A stretch of 64,000 nt of DNA from Actinomadura sp. NAK00032 (GTDB taxonomy: Bacteria; Actinomycetota; Actinomycetes; Streptosporangiales; Streptosporangiaceae): the NCBI RefSeq assembly GCF_013364275.1, contig NZ_CP054932.1, positions 1,674,001 to 1,738,000 on the forward strand, given 5' to 3'. Every line of letters starts with the position of its first letter. Positions within the stretch are counted from its first letter, which is position 1. The notes beneath the pieces were generated by a model. The model was not told the DNA's origin and ran no database searches. It saw only the letters and a list, made by a program, of their open reading frames with translations. The position numbers were made by a program, and so were the translations under genes. Shown piece by piece: positions 34,174 to 41,612 of the stretch.

Positions 34174-34655
34174 GCTGGGACGACGAGCGCGTACGCGAGC
34201 ACGTCCAGCGCCTGGAGGGGCTGCTGGAAGGGCTCGACCCGGCCGCGGCGGACGCCGTCCAGGCCCTGGTGGAGCTGTACGGGGAGGCGCTCGACCGGGT
34301 CATGCGGCTCGCGGGCGACACCGGCGCCCTCGCCGAGGACGAACTGGTCCGCCACCTCCTGCTCATGCACGGCCTGCACCCGGAGACGGCGGAGGCACGC
34401 GTGCGGCGGGCGCTCGGCGCGCTGGACGCGTTCCTCGCGAAGCACCGCACGTCCGCCGAGTTCGGCGGCATCGAGGACGGCACGCTGCGGCTCGCGGTCG
34501 CCGCCGAGGGCCGGGCCGCACCGCCCCGTCCCGTGCTGGACGCGGTCGAGCGGGCCGTCCGCGCGGCCGCGCCGGACCTGGACCGCGTCGACATCGCGGC
34601 GCCCGCCCCCGAACCGGTGCTGATCACCCTCGACCAGGTGCGGAGCCGCGCATGA
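34170..34655 (+). CDS. NifU-like hydrogenase accessory protein
   Basis: 161 residues, no signal peptide. The N-terminal half is helical ('ERVREHVQRLEGLLEGLD...ALVELYGEALDRVMRLAG'). The C-terminal segment 'VLDAVERAVRAAAPDLDRVDIA' resembles the NifU C-terminal fold but lacks its CxxC motif. It may be a degenerate scaffold or simply a chaperone for the large subunit. ATGA overlap with hhyL and with the next gene. Families of this size recur beside group 1h hydrogenases; exact role unknown. Confidence 0.6.
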   Translation: MSWDDERVREHVQRLEGLLEGLDPAAADAVQALVELYGEALDRVMRLAGDTGALAEDELVRHLLLMHGLHPETAEARVRRALGALDAFLAKHRTSAEFGGIEDGTLRLAVAAEGRAAPPRPVLDAVERAVRAAAPDLDRVDIAAPAPEPVLITLDQVRSRA

Positions 34656-35272
34656 CGGCCGCCCTGTCCACGCCCCGGCTCGCCGCGCTGGCCCGCCGGG
34701 ACCCGCGCCTCCCGGCGGCCCCCGCCGCCGAGCGGTGCGAACTGTGCGGCGAGCCGCTGCCGGACGCCCACCGGCACCTGCTCGACCTGGGGACGGGCGA
34801 CCCGCTGTGCGCGTGCGGGGCCTGCACCGTGCTGTTCGACGACCACGCGGCGGGCGGGCGCCACTACCGGCTCGTCCCGGACGAGCGCCGCCGGCTGACC
34901 GGCTTCCACCTGGACGGCCCGCTCTGGGCCGCGCTCGGCGTCCCGGTCGACCTGGCGTTCTTCACCGCCGCCGCGTCGGGCGAGGTCACCGCCCGCTACC
35001 CGAGCCCGGCCGGCGCGCTGCACGCGCCCGTGCACGCCGCGAGCTGGGAGCGCCTGACCCGCGCGAACCCCGTCCTGGCGGACCTGCGCCCGGACGTGGA
35101 GGCGCTCGTCGTCCACCGCGCGCTGGGCGCCGCCGAGCACTGGATCCTCCCGGTCGACGACTGCTTCCGCCTCACCGCCCTGCTGCGCGCGCACTGGACG
35201 GGCTTCACCGGCGGCGACGCCGTCCGGCACCGCATCCGCACGTTCTTCGAGGAGTTGAAGGGGGACAGATGA
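34652..35272 (+). CDS. DUF5947-like zinc-ribbon-containing protein
   Basis: 206 residues with two cysteine pairs in the first third, 'CELCGEPL' (about residue 30) and 'CACGACTVLF' (about 57), which look like a zinc or Fe-S site (rubredoxin-like). A non-cysteine domain follows with 'RRLTGFHLDGPLWAALGVPVDLAFF'. It resembles the DUF5947 proteins that accompany actinobacterial hydrogenases. Overlaps the preceding and following genes by 4 bp each. Function unknown; handling of a metal centre during maturation is a guess. Confidence 0.6.
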   Translation: MTAALSTPRLAALARRDPRLPAAPAAERCELCGEPLPDAHRHLLDLGTGDPLCACGACTVLFDDHAAGGRHYRLVPDERRRLTGFHLDGPLWAALGVPVDLAFFTAAASGEVTARYPSPAGALHAPVHAASWERLTRANPVLADLRPDVEALVVHRALGAAEHWILPVDDCFRLTALLRAHWTGFTGGDAVRHRIRTFFEELKGDR

Positions 35273-35472
35273 TCAGGTTGGGGAGACCCGACGTGAAACC
35301 CGACACGCCGTCGCACACGCGAGGCGTCCGCGAGGGGAACGCCACGGGGAACTACGAGAGGCAGCCGGGCCACCTGCCCGACGGCACATCGACCCAGCGC
35401 CGCTCCACGGGGATCAACGCGAGCCACCGCGAGCCGATCCTCGACTCGATGCCGAATTTGTCACCAGCATGA
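35269..35472 (+). CDS. 67-residue polar small protein in the hydrogenase operon
   Basis: Not recognised. It opens with an ATGA overlap to the DUF5947-like gene, is preceded by a GGGGAC-type ribosome site, and its stop overlaps the ATG of the DUF6084-like gene (ATGA), exactly like every other junction in the operon. The peptide (MIRLGRPDVKPDTPSH at its start, MPNLSPA at its end) is rich in Gly, Asn, Thr, Pro and Arg with no hydrophobic stretch, so probably unfolded alone. Similarly spaced small proteins may have been overlooked in other hydrogenase loci. Confidence 0.65.
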   Translation: MIRLGRPDVKPDTPSHTRGVREGNATGNYERQPGHLPDGTSTQRRSTGINASHREPILDSMPNLSPA

Positions 35473-35582
35473 GCGCGAGCGAGCCGGGGGGTGTGGGGGG
35501 TCGTCCCCCCTCGGGAAAGCAGGGCATGAGCGGCAGCGAGCCGGGGGGTGTGGGGGGTCGTCCCCCCTCGGGAAAGCACGGC
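35469..35582 (+). repeat. 57-bp in-frame tandem duplication at a gene start
   Basis: Two adjacent 57-bp units (35469-35525 and 35526-35582) that differ at only three or four positions, followed by the first bases of a third. Each begins with ATGAGC and contains GGGGGG...TCGT...CCCCCC, a G/C hairpin. Translation gives MSxSEPGGVGGRPPSGKxG twice. Confidence 0.9.
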
Positions 35583-36266
35583 ATGAGCGGGGGGAACTCG
35601 GCGCCGGAGTTGGGGCTTGAGCTGCTCGGGGTCGAGGCGGAGGCGTTCGCGGCCACGCCGACGTTGAACCTGCGGATCGGGTTGCGGCGGCTGGACGGCG
35701 GGCCCGTGCAGTGCGTGCTGCTGACCACGACGGTGACGATCGCGGCGGCGCGGCGGGAGTACGGCGACGCCGAGCGGGAGCGGCTCACCGGAGTGTTCGG
35801 CACGCCGGACATGTGGGAGAGGTCGCTGCGCGGGCTGACGTGGGCGCGGGTCGGCGCGACGGTGCCGACGTTCCGCGGGGAGACGGAGGCGACGCTGTCG
35901 CTGCCGTGCGGGCATGACATGCAGGTCGCGGCGGACCGCTACCTGCACGCGCTCGACGACGGCGACGTCCCGCTCGACCTCACGTTCAACGGCACGGTGT
36001 TCTACCCGGGCGAGGACGGGAAGCTGCGCACCGCGCAGATCCCGTGGCACCACGAGGCGGCGGGCGTGCTGCCCGTCCAGGCGTGGCGGGACCTGATGGA
36101 CCGCTACTACGGCGGCGCCCGCTGGCTCCGCCTGGACGACGCGTGCTTCGGCCGGCTGTCCGCCTACCGGGCGCGCCGCGCGCACTCCTCGTTCGACGAC
36201 ACGGTCGACGAGCTGCTGCGGCAGGCGGAGGCGGCGCGCGAGGGGGAGGAAGAGTGGACCGTGTGA
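35469..36266 (+). CDS. DUF6084-like hydrogenase-associated protein
   Basis: 265 residues if the first ATG is used. Residues 1-38 are encoded by the 57-bp tandem repeat; equally placed ATGs at 35526 and 35583 also begin each unit, and the last would give a 227-residue protein starting MSGGNSAPEL, closer to the normal family size. The body is a beta-rich domain ('GPVQCVLLTTTVTIAAARREY', 'TWARVGATVPTFRGETEATLSLPC', 'DLTFNGTVFYPGEDGKLRTAQIPW') with no catalytic signature. Overlaps both neighbours. Role unknown. Confidence 0.7.
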   Translation: MSASEPGGVGGRPPSGKQGMSGSEPGGVGGRPPSGKHGMSGGNSAPELGLELLGVEAEAFAATPTLNLRIGLRRLDGGPVQCVLLTTTVTIAAARREYGDAERERLTGVFGTPDMWERSLRGLTWARVGATVPTFRGETEATLSLPCGHDMQVAADRYLHALDDGDVPLDLTFNGTVFYPGEDGKLRTAQIPWHHEAAGVLPVQAWRDLMDRYYGGARWLRLDDACFGRLSAYRARRAHSSFDDTVDELLRQAEAAREGEEEWTV

Positions 36267-37228
36267 GGGCGGTCGCTGACACGGTCCTCTACGAGGGCTA
36301 CCTGCTGTGGCCGTACCGGCGGTCGGCGCTGAAGAACCAGCGCCGCTGGACGATCGGCGGCGTCTACCCGCGCCGCTACGCCGAACGCAACGACGACCGC
36401 TGGACGGTGCGCGCCGAGTTCGTCCTGGAGCCCGGTGACGCGACCGGCATCGAGGTCACGCTGCGCTTCCTGCACGAGGTGCACCGCCAGGTCATGGACG
36501 GCGACGCCCCCGTGGACGAGCTCCGCCGGGGCGTCGAGACGTACACGACCTGGCAGGAGGCCCGCGAACACGAGATCACCGGCGGCCGCGTCCCGCTGGA
36601 GCGGCTGCTCGGCGGGCCGGTGCGGATCCCGGTCGATGCGCCGCCCGGGGCCGAGGACGAGGAGATCGGCGGCGGCGCCCGCTTCACGCGGTCGTGGGGG
36701 CGGGTGACCGGCTGGGTCGACGTCTCGGCCGTGCCCGTGGGGGACGGCGCCGTGCGGGTCAGGGTCGAGGTGGTCAACGGCGGGGACGCCGGGGAGCACG
36801 GCGACGCCGTCCGGGCCGGGATGCTCTCCGCACACGTCGTGGCGCGCGCGGATGGGGGCGGGGCGTTCGCCTCGTCCACCGATCCGCCGGAGCGGCTCGC
36901 CGCCGCCGTCTCGGGGTGCGCGAGCGAGGGGCTGTGGCCGGTGCTGGCGGGGGAGCCGGGCGGGTACGGCACGGTGCTCGCGGCGCCGATCGTCCTCTAC
37001 GACTGGCCGCAGGTCGCCCCGGAGAGCCCCGGCGACCTGTTCGACGGGACGGAGATCGACCGGCTCCTCATCCTCAGCGTGCTCGGCCTCAGCGAGGAGG
37101 AGCGCCGGGAGATGGCGGCGACCGACCCGAAGGCGCGGCGGATCCTGGAGCGGTGCGGCGCGCTGTCGTCCGATGAGCTGCTCGTCCTGCACGGCACCAT
37201 GCGCGACCCCCGGAGGGACGTGTGGTGA
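36263..37228 (+). CDS. Uncharacterised hydrogenase-operon protein (321 aa)
   Basis: Not recognised as a named family. GTG start at 36263 by the GTGA overlap (GTG 36254 is possible). It begins 'VRAVADTVLYEGYLLWPYRRSALKNQRRWTIGGVYP' (cited in part), a beta-rich region follows, and the end is Glu/Arg-rich ('LSEEERREMAATDPKARRILERCG'). No signal peptide, membrane helix or cysteine motif. The overlap with the maturation protease (GTGA) implies matched expression and a job in maturation or assembly. Confidence 0.65.
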   Translation: MRAVADTVLYEGYLLWPYRRSALKNQRRWTIGGVYPRRYAERNDDRWTVRAEFVLEPGDATGIEVTLRFLHEVHRQVMDGDAPVDELRRGVETYTTWQEAREHEITGGRVPLERLLGGPVRIPVDAPPGAEDEEIGGGARFTRSWGRVTGWVDVSAVPVGDGAVRVRVEVVNGGDAGEHGDAVRAGMLSAHVVARADGGGAFASSTDPPERLAAAVSGCASEGLWPVLAGEPGGYGTVLAAPIVLYDWPQVAPESPGDLFDGTEIDRLLILSVLGLSEEERREMAATDPKARRILERCGALSSDELLVLHGTMRDPRRDVW

Positions 37229-38037
37229 ACGGCAGGGCGGTCGTCGGCGGGCGGGAGCTGACCGCGGGGAGCCGGGTGCGGCTGCGGCCCAGGGGCGGCG
37301 CGGACATCTTCGACCTGGCGCTGCTCGGCCGCACCGCCACCGTCGAGCGGGTCGAGGAGGACATGGAGGGCGGCCTGCACCTGGTCGTCGCGGTCGACGA
37401 CGACCCCGGCCGGGACCTCGGCGCCCGCGACCAGCTCGGCCACCGGTTCTTCGTCGGGCTGGACGAGGTGGAGCCGCTGCCGCAGGACGCGGCGTTCCGC
37501 AAGGTCCTCGTCGCCGGGATCGGGAACGTGTTCCACGGCGACGACGGGTTCGGGGTGGAGGTCGCCCGGCGGCTGGCGGAGCGACCGGTGCCGGACGGCG
37601 TGGCCGTCACCGACTTCGGCATCCGCGGCATCGACCTGATGTACGCGCTCGGCGACGGCTACCGGACGGCGGTCCTGGTCGACGCGGCGGCCCGCGGCGA
37701 GGAGCCCGGCACCGTCTCGCTCATCGAGCCGGACCCCGGCTCCGACGACTTCGGCGGCGCGGCGGTCGACGCGCACGGGCTCGACCCGGCGCGGGTGCTG
37801 CGGCTGGCCCGCGGCAGCGGCCCGGTGCCGCCGCGGATCCTGCTGGTCGCGTGCGAGCCCTCCGCGCAGACCACAGACGCGACCTGGGACATGGAGCTCA
37901 GCGCGCCGGTCCGCGCGGCCGTCGGCGAGGCCGTCCGGCTGATCGAGGGGCTGCTCGTGAAGGAACTGCAGACGCACGCGGACACGACGCACGCGGACAC
38001 GACGCACGCGGGCACAGAGGGGGGATCTGTGGCATGA
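37225..38037 (+). CDS. Hydrogenase maturation endopeptidase with N-terminal extension
   Basis: About 270 residues. An N-terminal beta-barrel-like segment of about 85 residues ('GSRVRLRPRGGADIFDLALLGRTATVERV...') precedes a HyaD/HybD-type protease domain: 'VLVAGIGNVFHGDDGFGVEVARRL' (part) and 'VTDFGIRGIDLMYAL' hold the acidic Ni ligands, and 'DAHGLDPARVLRLA' the His. It would clip the C-terminal peptide of HhyL. The end carries a repeat-encoded HADTT x2-3 tail. GTGA overlap upstream, ATGA downstream; SD GGAGGG. Confidence 0.85.
   Translation: MNGRAVVGGRELTAGSRVRLRPRGGADIFDLALLGRTATVERVEEDMEGGLHLVVAVDDDPGRDLGARDQLGHRFFVGLDEVEPLPQDAAFRKVLVAGIGNVFHGDDGFGVEVARRLAERPVPDGVAVTDFGIRGIDLMYALGDGYRTAVLVDAAARGEEPGTVSLIEPDPGSDDFGGAAVDAHGLDPARVLRLARGSGPVPPRILLVACEPSAQTTDATWDMELSAPVRAAVGEAVRLIEGLLVKELQTHADTTHADTTHAGTEGGSVA
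37972..38016. repeat. 15-bp tandem repeat at the end of the maturation protease gene
   Basis: Three copies of ACGCACGCGGACACG (third slightly altered) encode a THADT-THADT-THAGT tail. The unit is a multiple of three, so copy changes keep frame. Confidence 0.85.
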
Positions 38038-38165
38038 GGAAGGGAATCCACATCGGGCCGGGCGTGGTCCGGGTGACGGTCGCGCTGCTCGCGCTCGCCG
38101 TGGCGGCCGCGCTGGTCAGGGAGACGCCGGCGATCCGCAGGTACCTCAAGGCCGAGTCGATGTGA
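38034..38165 (+). CDS. 43-residue single-helix membrane protein (DUF6893-like)
   Basis: Tiny protein with one transmembrane helix (VVRVTVALLALAVAAALV, about 11-28), basic flanks, and a C-terminal 'RRYLKAESM'. It resembles short DUF6893 proteins of actinomycetes. Its start overlaps the protease stop (ATGA) and its last codons overlap a GTG start of the next gene, which supports it as a real coding unit. It may anchor a complex to the membrane; nothing more can be said. Confidence 0.65.
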   Translation: MRKGIHIGPGVVRVTVALLALAVAAALVRETPAIRRYLKAESM

Positions 38166-38734
38166 CGCCGCCGCTGACACGGGATCGGACACGGGATCGG
38201 ACACGGGCCATGACGACGACCATCGACCGGCAGCTCGTCGGCTACCTGAAGGACGCGCATGCGCTGCAGGAGCATGTCGAGGCCACGCTGAGCGAGCTGC
38301 TCACCACGGTGGCGGAGGAGCCGGACGTCTGCCGGCGCCTCGGCCGCTACGCCGAGCGGACGCGGACGCACACGCGGGAGATCGAGGCGCGGCTGCGCGC
38401 GCACGGTTCCGCGCCGTCCATCGTCCGGGACGCGGGGCAGCTGTTCGCGGCCGTGCTGGAGGCCGGACTCGGGCGCACCCGCCGGGACCCGGCCGGGCGC
38501 CACATCCGGGACGCCTACGTCGCCGCGCACCTGCAGATCGCGTCCGCCGAGATGCTGCGCCGGGTCGCCGAGCGCGCCGGGGACGCCGAGACGGCGCGGA
38601 TCGCGACGGCGCTGTGCGACGACGCGCACGCGATGTCGGCGGAGCTGTCGGAGCGCTGGGACCTCGCCGTGGAGATGTCGCTGCGCCAGCACGGCCTCCG
38701 CGACGTCCCGCCGCCGCCCGAGGACGGCCGGTGA
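38162..38734 (+). CDS. DUF892/YciE-like ferritin-fold helical protein
   Basis: 190 residues, nearly all helix: 'LVGYLKDAHALQEHVEATLSELL', 'RYAERTRTHTREIEARLRAHG', 'AAHLQIASAEMLRRVAERAGDAETARIATAL' and 'DDAHAMSAELSERWDLAVEMSL' (cited in part). This is the four-helix arrangement of the YciE/YciF ferritin-like family, with His and Glu in matching places. A 12-bp tandem repeat lies at its 5' end; starting at GTG 38162 gives an RDRTRDRTR stretch, while ATG 38210 avoids it. Possibly iron or redox related. Confidence 0.6.
   Translation: MTPPLTRDRTRDRTRAMTTTIDRQLVGYLKDAHALQEHVEATLSELLTTVAEEPDVCRRLGRYAERTRTHTREIEARLRAHGSAPSIVRDAGQLFAAVLEAGLGRTRRDPAGRHIRDAYVAAHLQIASAEMLRRVAERAGDAETARIATALCDDAHAMSAELSERWDLAVEMSLRQHGLRDVPPPPEDGR
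38176..38207. repeat. 12-bp tandem repeat at the start of the DUF892-like gene
   Basis: GACACGGGATCG repeated 2.7 times between the GTG overlap start and the alternative ATG at 38210. Confidence 0.75.
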
Positions 38735-39327
38735 GCGCGACGGCGGCGGAGGTCTTCGCGCGGCGCGCCGCACCGGGCGCGGCGCTCGCGGACGCGGCCG
38801 GGCCGATCGCCGCCGCGTGCCACGCGATGGCGGCGCGGTTCCACCGGGGCGGGCGGCTGCTCGCGTTCGGCGCCGGCGGCGCCGCGACCGACGCCCAGCA
38901 CGTCGCGGTCGAGTTCGTCCATCCGGTGATCGTGGGGAAGCGGGCGCTGCCCGCGCTGTCGCTCACCGGCGACGTCGCGACGCTCACCGGGATCTGCGCC
39001 GGGCCCGGGTTCGACGACGTCTTCGCGCACCAGGTCCGCTGCTTCGGCGGGCCGGGCGACATCGCGTTCGGCATCTCGCCGGACGGCCGCTGCGGCAGCG
39101 TCCTGCGCGGCATGGAGGCCGCGCGCGGCCTCGGGATGCTGACGGTCGCGCTCGCGGGCGGCGACGGCGGGGCGCTTCCCGAAGCCGTCGACCACCTGGT
39201 GACCGTCCCGTCCACCGACCCGCGCGTCGTCAAGGAAGTGCACGTCACCGCCTATCACCTGCTCTGGGAGCTGGTCCACGTGTTCTTGGAGCAGCCGGAC
39301 GTGCTCGGCGAGGAGATGCCCGCATGA
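38731..39327 (+). CDS. SIS-domain protein, GmhA-like (first of two)
   Basis: 198 residues forming one sugar isomerase (SIS) domain: 'RFHRGGRLLAFGAGGAATDAQHVAVEFVHP' (part) is the phosphosugar-binding loop in which the usual GNGGSA reads GAGGAA, then 'GDIAFGISPDGRCGSV' and 'GLGMLTVALAGGDGG'. GmhA-type proteins isomerise sedoheptulose-7-phosphate, but the weak loop and the setting inside a hydrogenase operon suggest a binding or structural role. GTGA overlap upstream, ATGA downstream. Confidence 0.75.
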   Translation: MSATAAEVFARRAAPGAALADAAGPIAAACHAMAARFHRGGRLLAFGAGGAATDAQHVAVEFVHPVIVGKRALPALSLTGDVATLTGICAGPGFDDVFAHQVRCFGGPGDIAFGISPDGRCGSVLRGMEAARGLGMLTVALAGGDGGALPEAVDHLVTVPSTDPRVVKEVHVTAYHLLWELVHVFLEQPDVLGEEMPA

Positions 39328-39530
39328 CGGAGTGCGCGGGAGAGGGCCACTGCACGACCTGCGCGGACGAGGCGCGCCCGGCCGTCGTGCTCCGGCTTCT
39401 CGACGACGGTTTCGCCGACGTCGACACCGGCGGCGGAGGAATCGAGCGGATCAGCGTGGCTTTGGTGGACGCCGGAGCCGGCGACACCGTGCTCGTCCAC
39501 GCCAAGGAGGCGATCGGGGTCGTGACGTGA
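39324..39530 (+). CDS. Atypical HypC/HupF-family protein with Cys-rich N-terminus
   Basis: 68 residues. The barrel 'PAVVLRLLDDGFADVDTGGGGIERISVALVDAGAGDTVLVHAKEAIGVV' (cited to show order) follows the HypC fold. However, the invariant MCLAIP start with Cys2 is replaced by 'MTECAGEGHCTTCADEA', three cysteines in a different spacing. A standard hypC follows 690 bp later. It may be a divergent chaperone for the large subunit. Overlaps both SIS genes by 4 bp. Confidence 0.7.
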   Translation: MTECAGEGHCTTCADEARPAVVLRLLDDGFADVDTGGGGIERISVALVDAGAGDTVLVHAKEAIGVVT

Positions 39531-40219
39531 CGGAGATGCTCTACCCGTTCCTGTACGCGGGCGGCTCGGGGCTGGACACGCTGCTGGAGGACGTCCGGCG
39601 CTCGACGGCCGACAAGGCGAACGAGATCGTCCGGCTCCGGGAGACCGTCCTCGCCGAGTACGCCGACGACCTCGCCGCCTGCGCCGCGCGGATGGCGGGC
39701 GCGTTCCGCGCGGGCGGCCGGCTGTTCGCGTTCGGCAACGGCGGCAGCGCCACCGACGCGCAGGACGTCGCCGCGCTGTTCCTCAACCCGGGCGGGACGG
39801 CGCGCCCGCTGCCCGCGCTCGCGCTGACCAACGACACCGCCGCCATCACCGCGCTGTCCAACGACATCGGGTTCGAGGTGGTGTTCGCGCGGCAGCTCGC
39901 CGCGTTCGGGCGGCCGGGCGACATCGCGGTGGCGCTGTCCACGAGCGGCGACTCCGACAACCTCATCGCCGCGCTGCGGGAGGCGTCGCGGCGCGGCATG
40001 ACGGCGGTCGGGCTCGCCGGCTGCGGCGGCGGCCGGATGGCGGAGACGCCGGGCCTGCACCACCTGTTCGTCATCCCGTCGGCGTCCGTGCACCGGATCC
40101 AGGAGGCGCAGACGACCGTGTACCACGCGCTGTGGGAGCTGACGCAGTCCGAACTGGCGCGGTCTGAGCCGGCACAGTCTGAGCCGGCACAGTCTGGAAC
40201 CGCTGGGGAGGCCGGCTGA
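39527..40219 (+). CDS. SIS-domain protein, GmhA-like (second of two)
   Basis: 230 residues. A helical start ('STADKANEIVRLRETVLAEYADDLAACAARMAGAF', cited in part) leads into a SIS domain with the intact loop 'FAFGNGGSATDAQDVAALFL' and 'VALSTSGDSDNLIAAL', the serine loop of true phosphosugar binders. It is therefore more likely than its partner to bind a sugar phosphate. The C-terminal 20 residues come from a 15-bp tandem repeat (SEPAQ units). GTG start by GTGA overlap; TGATG junction with hypC. Confidence 0.78.
   Translation: MTEMLYPFLYAGGSGLDTLLEDVRRSTADKANEIVRLRETVLAEYADDLAACAARMAGAFRAGGRLFAFGNGGSATDAQDVAALFLNPGGTARPLPALALTNDTAAITALSNDIGFEVVFARQLAAFGRPGDIAVALSTSGDSDNLIAALREASRRGMTAVGLAGCGGGRMAETPGLHHLFVIPSASVHRIQEAQTTVYHALWELTQSELARSEPAQSEPAQSGTAGEAG
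40156..40200. repeat. 15-bp tandem repeat at the end of the second SIS gene
   Basis: Three units close to GGCACAGTCTGAGCC encode ARSEP-AQSEP-AQSGT at the protein's C-terminus. Confidence 0.8.
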
Positions 40220-40488
40220 TGTGCCTGGCGATACCGGGTGAGGTCGTGGCGGTCCGGGCGGACCGGCCGGTGGCGGAGGTCGACGTCAGCGGCGTCCGCC
40301 GGGCGGTCGACATCGGCCTGCTGGACGGGGAGCGGCTCGCCGTCGGCGACTGGGTCCTGATCCATGTCGGCTTCGCCATGTCCAAGATCGACGAGGCGGA
40401 GGCGCGGGCGACGCTGGAGCTGCTCCAGGACCTCGGCGACGCCTACGACGACGAGATCGACGCGCTGCGGGAATCGGGGATCGGCTGA
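40219..40488 (+). CDS. hypC: HypC, hydrogenase maturation chaperone
   Basis: 89 residues with the exact 'MCLAIPGEVV' start (Cys2 binds the Fe(CN)2CO unit), small beta barrel, and a C-terminal helix 'KIDEAEARATLELLQDLGDAYDDEID'. It carries the iron ligand complex from HypD to the large subunit. Start shares one base with the previous stop (TGATG); its last base is the first of the hypD ATG region. Confidence 0.95.
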   Translation: MCLAIPGEVVAVRADRPVAEVDVSGVRRAVDIGLLDGERLAVGDWVLIHVGFAMSKIDEAEARATLELLQDLGDAYDDEIDALRESGIG

Positions 40489-41612
40489 TGCGCTTCGTCG
40501 ACGAGTACCGGGACGCGGGGAGGGCGCGGGCGCTCGCCGCCTCGATCGCCTCCCTGTGCGCGTCCGGCCGGCACTACAAGTTCATGGAGGTGTGCGGCGG
40601 CCACACGCACACCATCTACAAGCACGGCGTCGAGGACTATCTGCCGGAGAACGTCTCCCTCGTCCACGGGCCGGGCTGCCCGGTGTGCGTGATCCCGATG
40701 GGCCGGGTGGACGACGCCGTCCACATCGCGTCCCGGCCCGGCGTGATCCTGGCGACGTTCGGCGACATGATGCGCGTGCCCGGCGGGAGCGGCTCCTTCC
40801 TCGACGCGAAGGCCGCGGGCGCCGACATCCGGATGGTGTACTCGCCGCTGGACGCCCTCAAGCTCGCCGAGCGCAACCCGTCCCGCCGTGTCGTGTTCAT
40901 GGGGATCGGGTTCGAGACGACCGCGCCGTCCACCGCGATGACCGTGCTGCGCGCGGCGGCGGCCGGGATCGACAACTTCTCGGTGTTCTGCAACCACGTG
41001 ACGATCCTCCCGGCGATCAAGGCGATCCTGGACTCGCCGGACCTGCGCCTGGACGGCTTCCTCGGCCCCGGCCACGTCTCGACGGTCATCGGCTGCCGCC
41101 CCTACGCGTTCATCCCCGGCGACTACGGCAAGCCGCTGGTCGTCGCCGGTTTCGAACCGCTCGACCTGCTGCAGTCGGTGCGCATGCTGCTGACCCAGCT
41201 CGCGGAGGGCCGCGCCGAGGTCGAGAACCAGTACGGCCGCGTCGTCCCGTGGGAGGGCAACCCCAGGGCGCTGGACGCCATCGCCCGCACGATGGAGCTG
41301 CGCCCGTACTTCGAATGGCGCGGCCTCGGGTTCATCTCGCACTCCGCGCTGCGCCTGCGGGACGAGTACGCCGCGTTCGACGCCGAGCGCGTCTTCGACA
41401 TCCCGGGCGGACGGGTCGCGGACCCGAAGGCGTGCCAGTGCGGCGAGGTGCTCAAGGGCGTCCTGAAGCCGTGGGAGTGCAAGGTCTTCGGGACGGCCTG
41501 CACCCCGGAGACGCCGATCGGCACCTGCATGGTGTCGTCCGAGGGCGCCTGCGCCGCCTACTACAACTTCGGCCGGTTCACCCGAGAACGCGTCAAGGAG
41601 GCCACCCGATGA
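40488..41612 (+). CDS. hypD: HypD, Fe-S protein assembling Fe(CN)2CO
   Basis: 374 residues. 'FMEVCGGHTHTIYKHG' (conserved Cys and His), 'VHGPGCPVCVIP' with the CPxC thiol pair, and the C-terminal [4Fe-4S] cysteines in 'DPKACQCGEVLKGVLKPWECKVFG' (part) and 'CTPETPIGTCMVSSEGACAAYY'. It forms the scaffold with HypC where cyanides from HypE are attached to iron. Overlaps hypC and hypE. Confidence 0.95.
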   Translation: MRFVDEYRDAGRARALAASIASLCASGRHYKFMEVCGGHTHTIYKHGVEDYLPENVSLVHGPGCPVCVIPMGRVDDAVHIASRPGVILATFGDMMRVPGGSGSFLDAKAAGADIRMVYSPLDALKLAERNPSRRVVFMGIGFETTAPSTAMTVLRAAAAGIDNFSVFCNHVTILPAIKAILDSPDLRLDGFLGPGHVSTVIGCRPYAFIPGDYGKPLVVAGFEPLDLLQSVRMLLTQLAEGRAEVENQYGRVVPWEGNPRALDAIARTMELRPYFEWRGLGFISHSALRLRDEYAAFDAERVFDIPGGRVADPKACQCGEVLKGVLKPWECKVFGTACTPETPIGTCMVSSEGACAAYYNFGRFTRERVKEATR

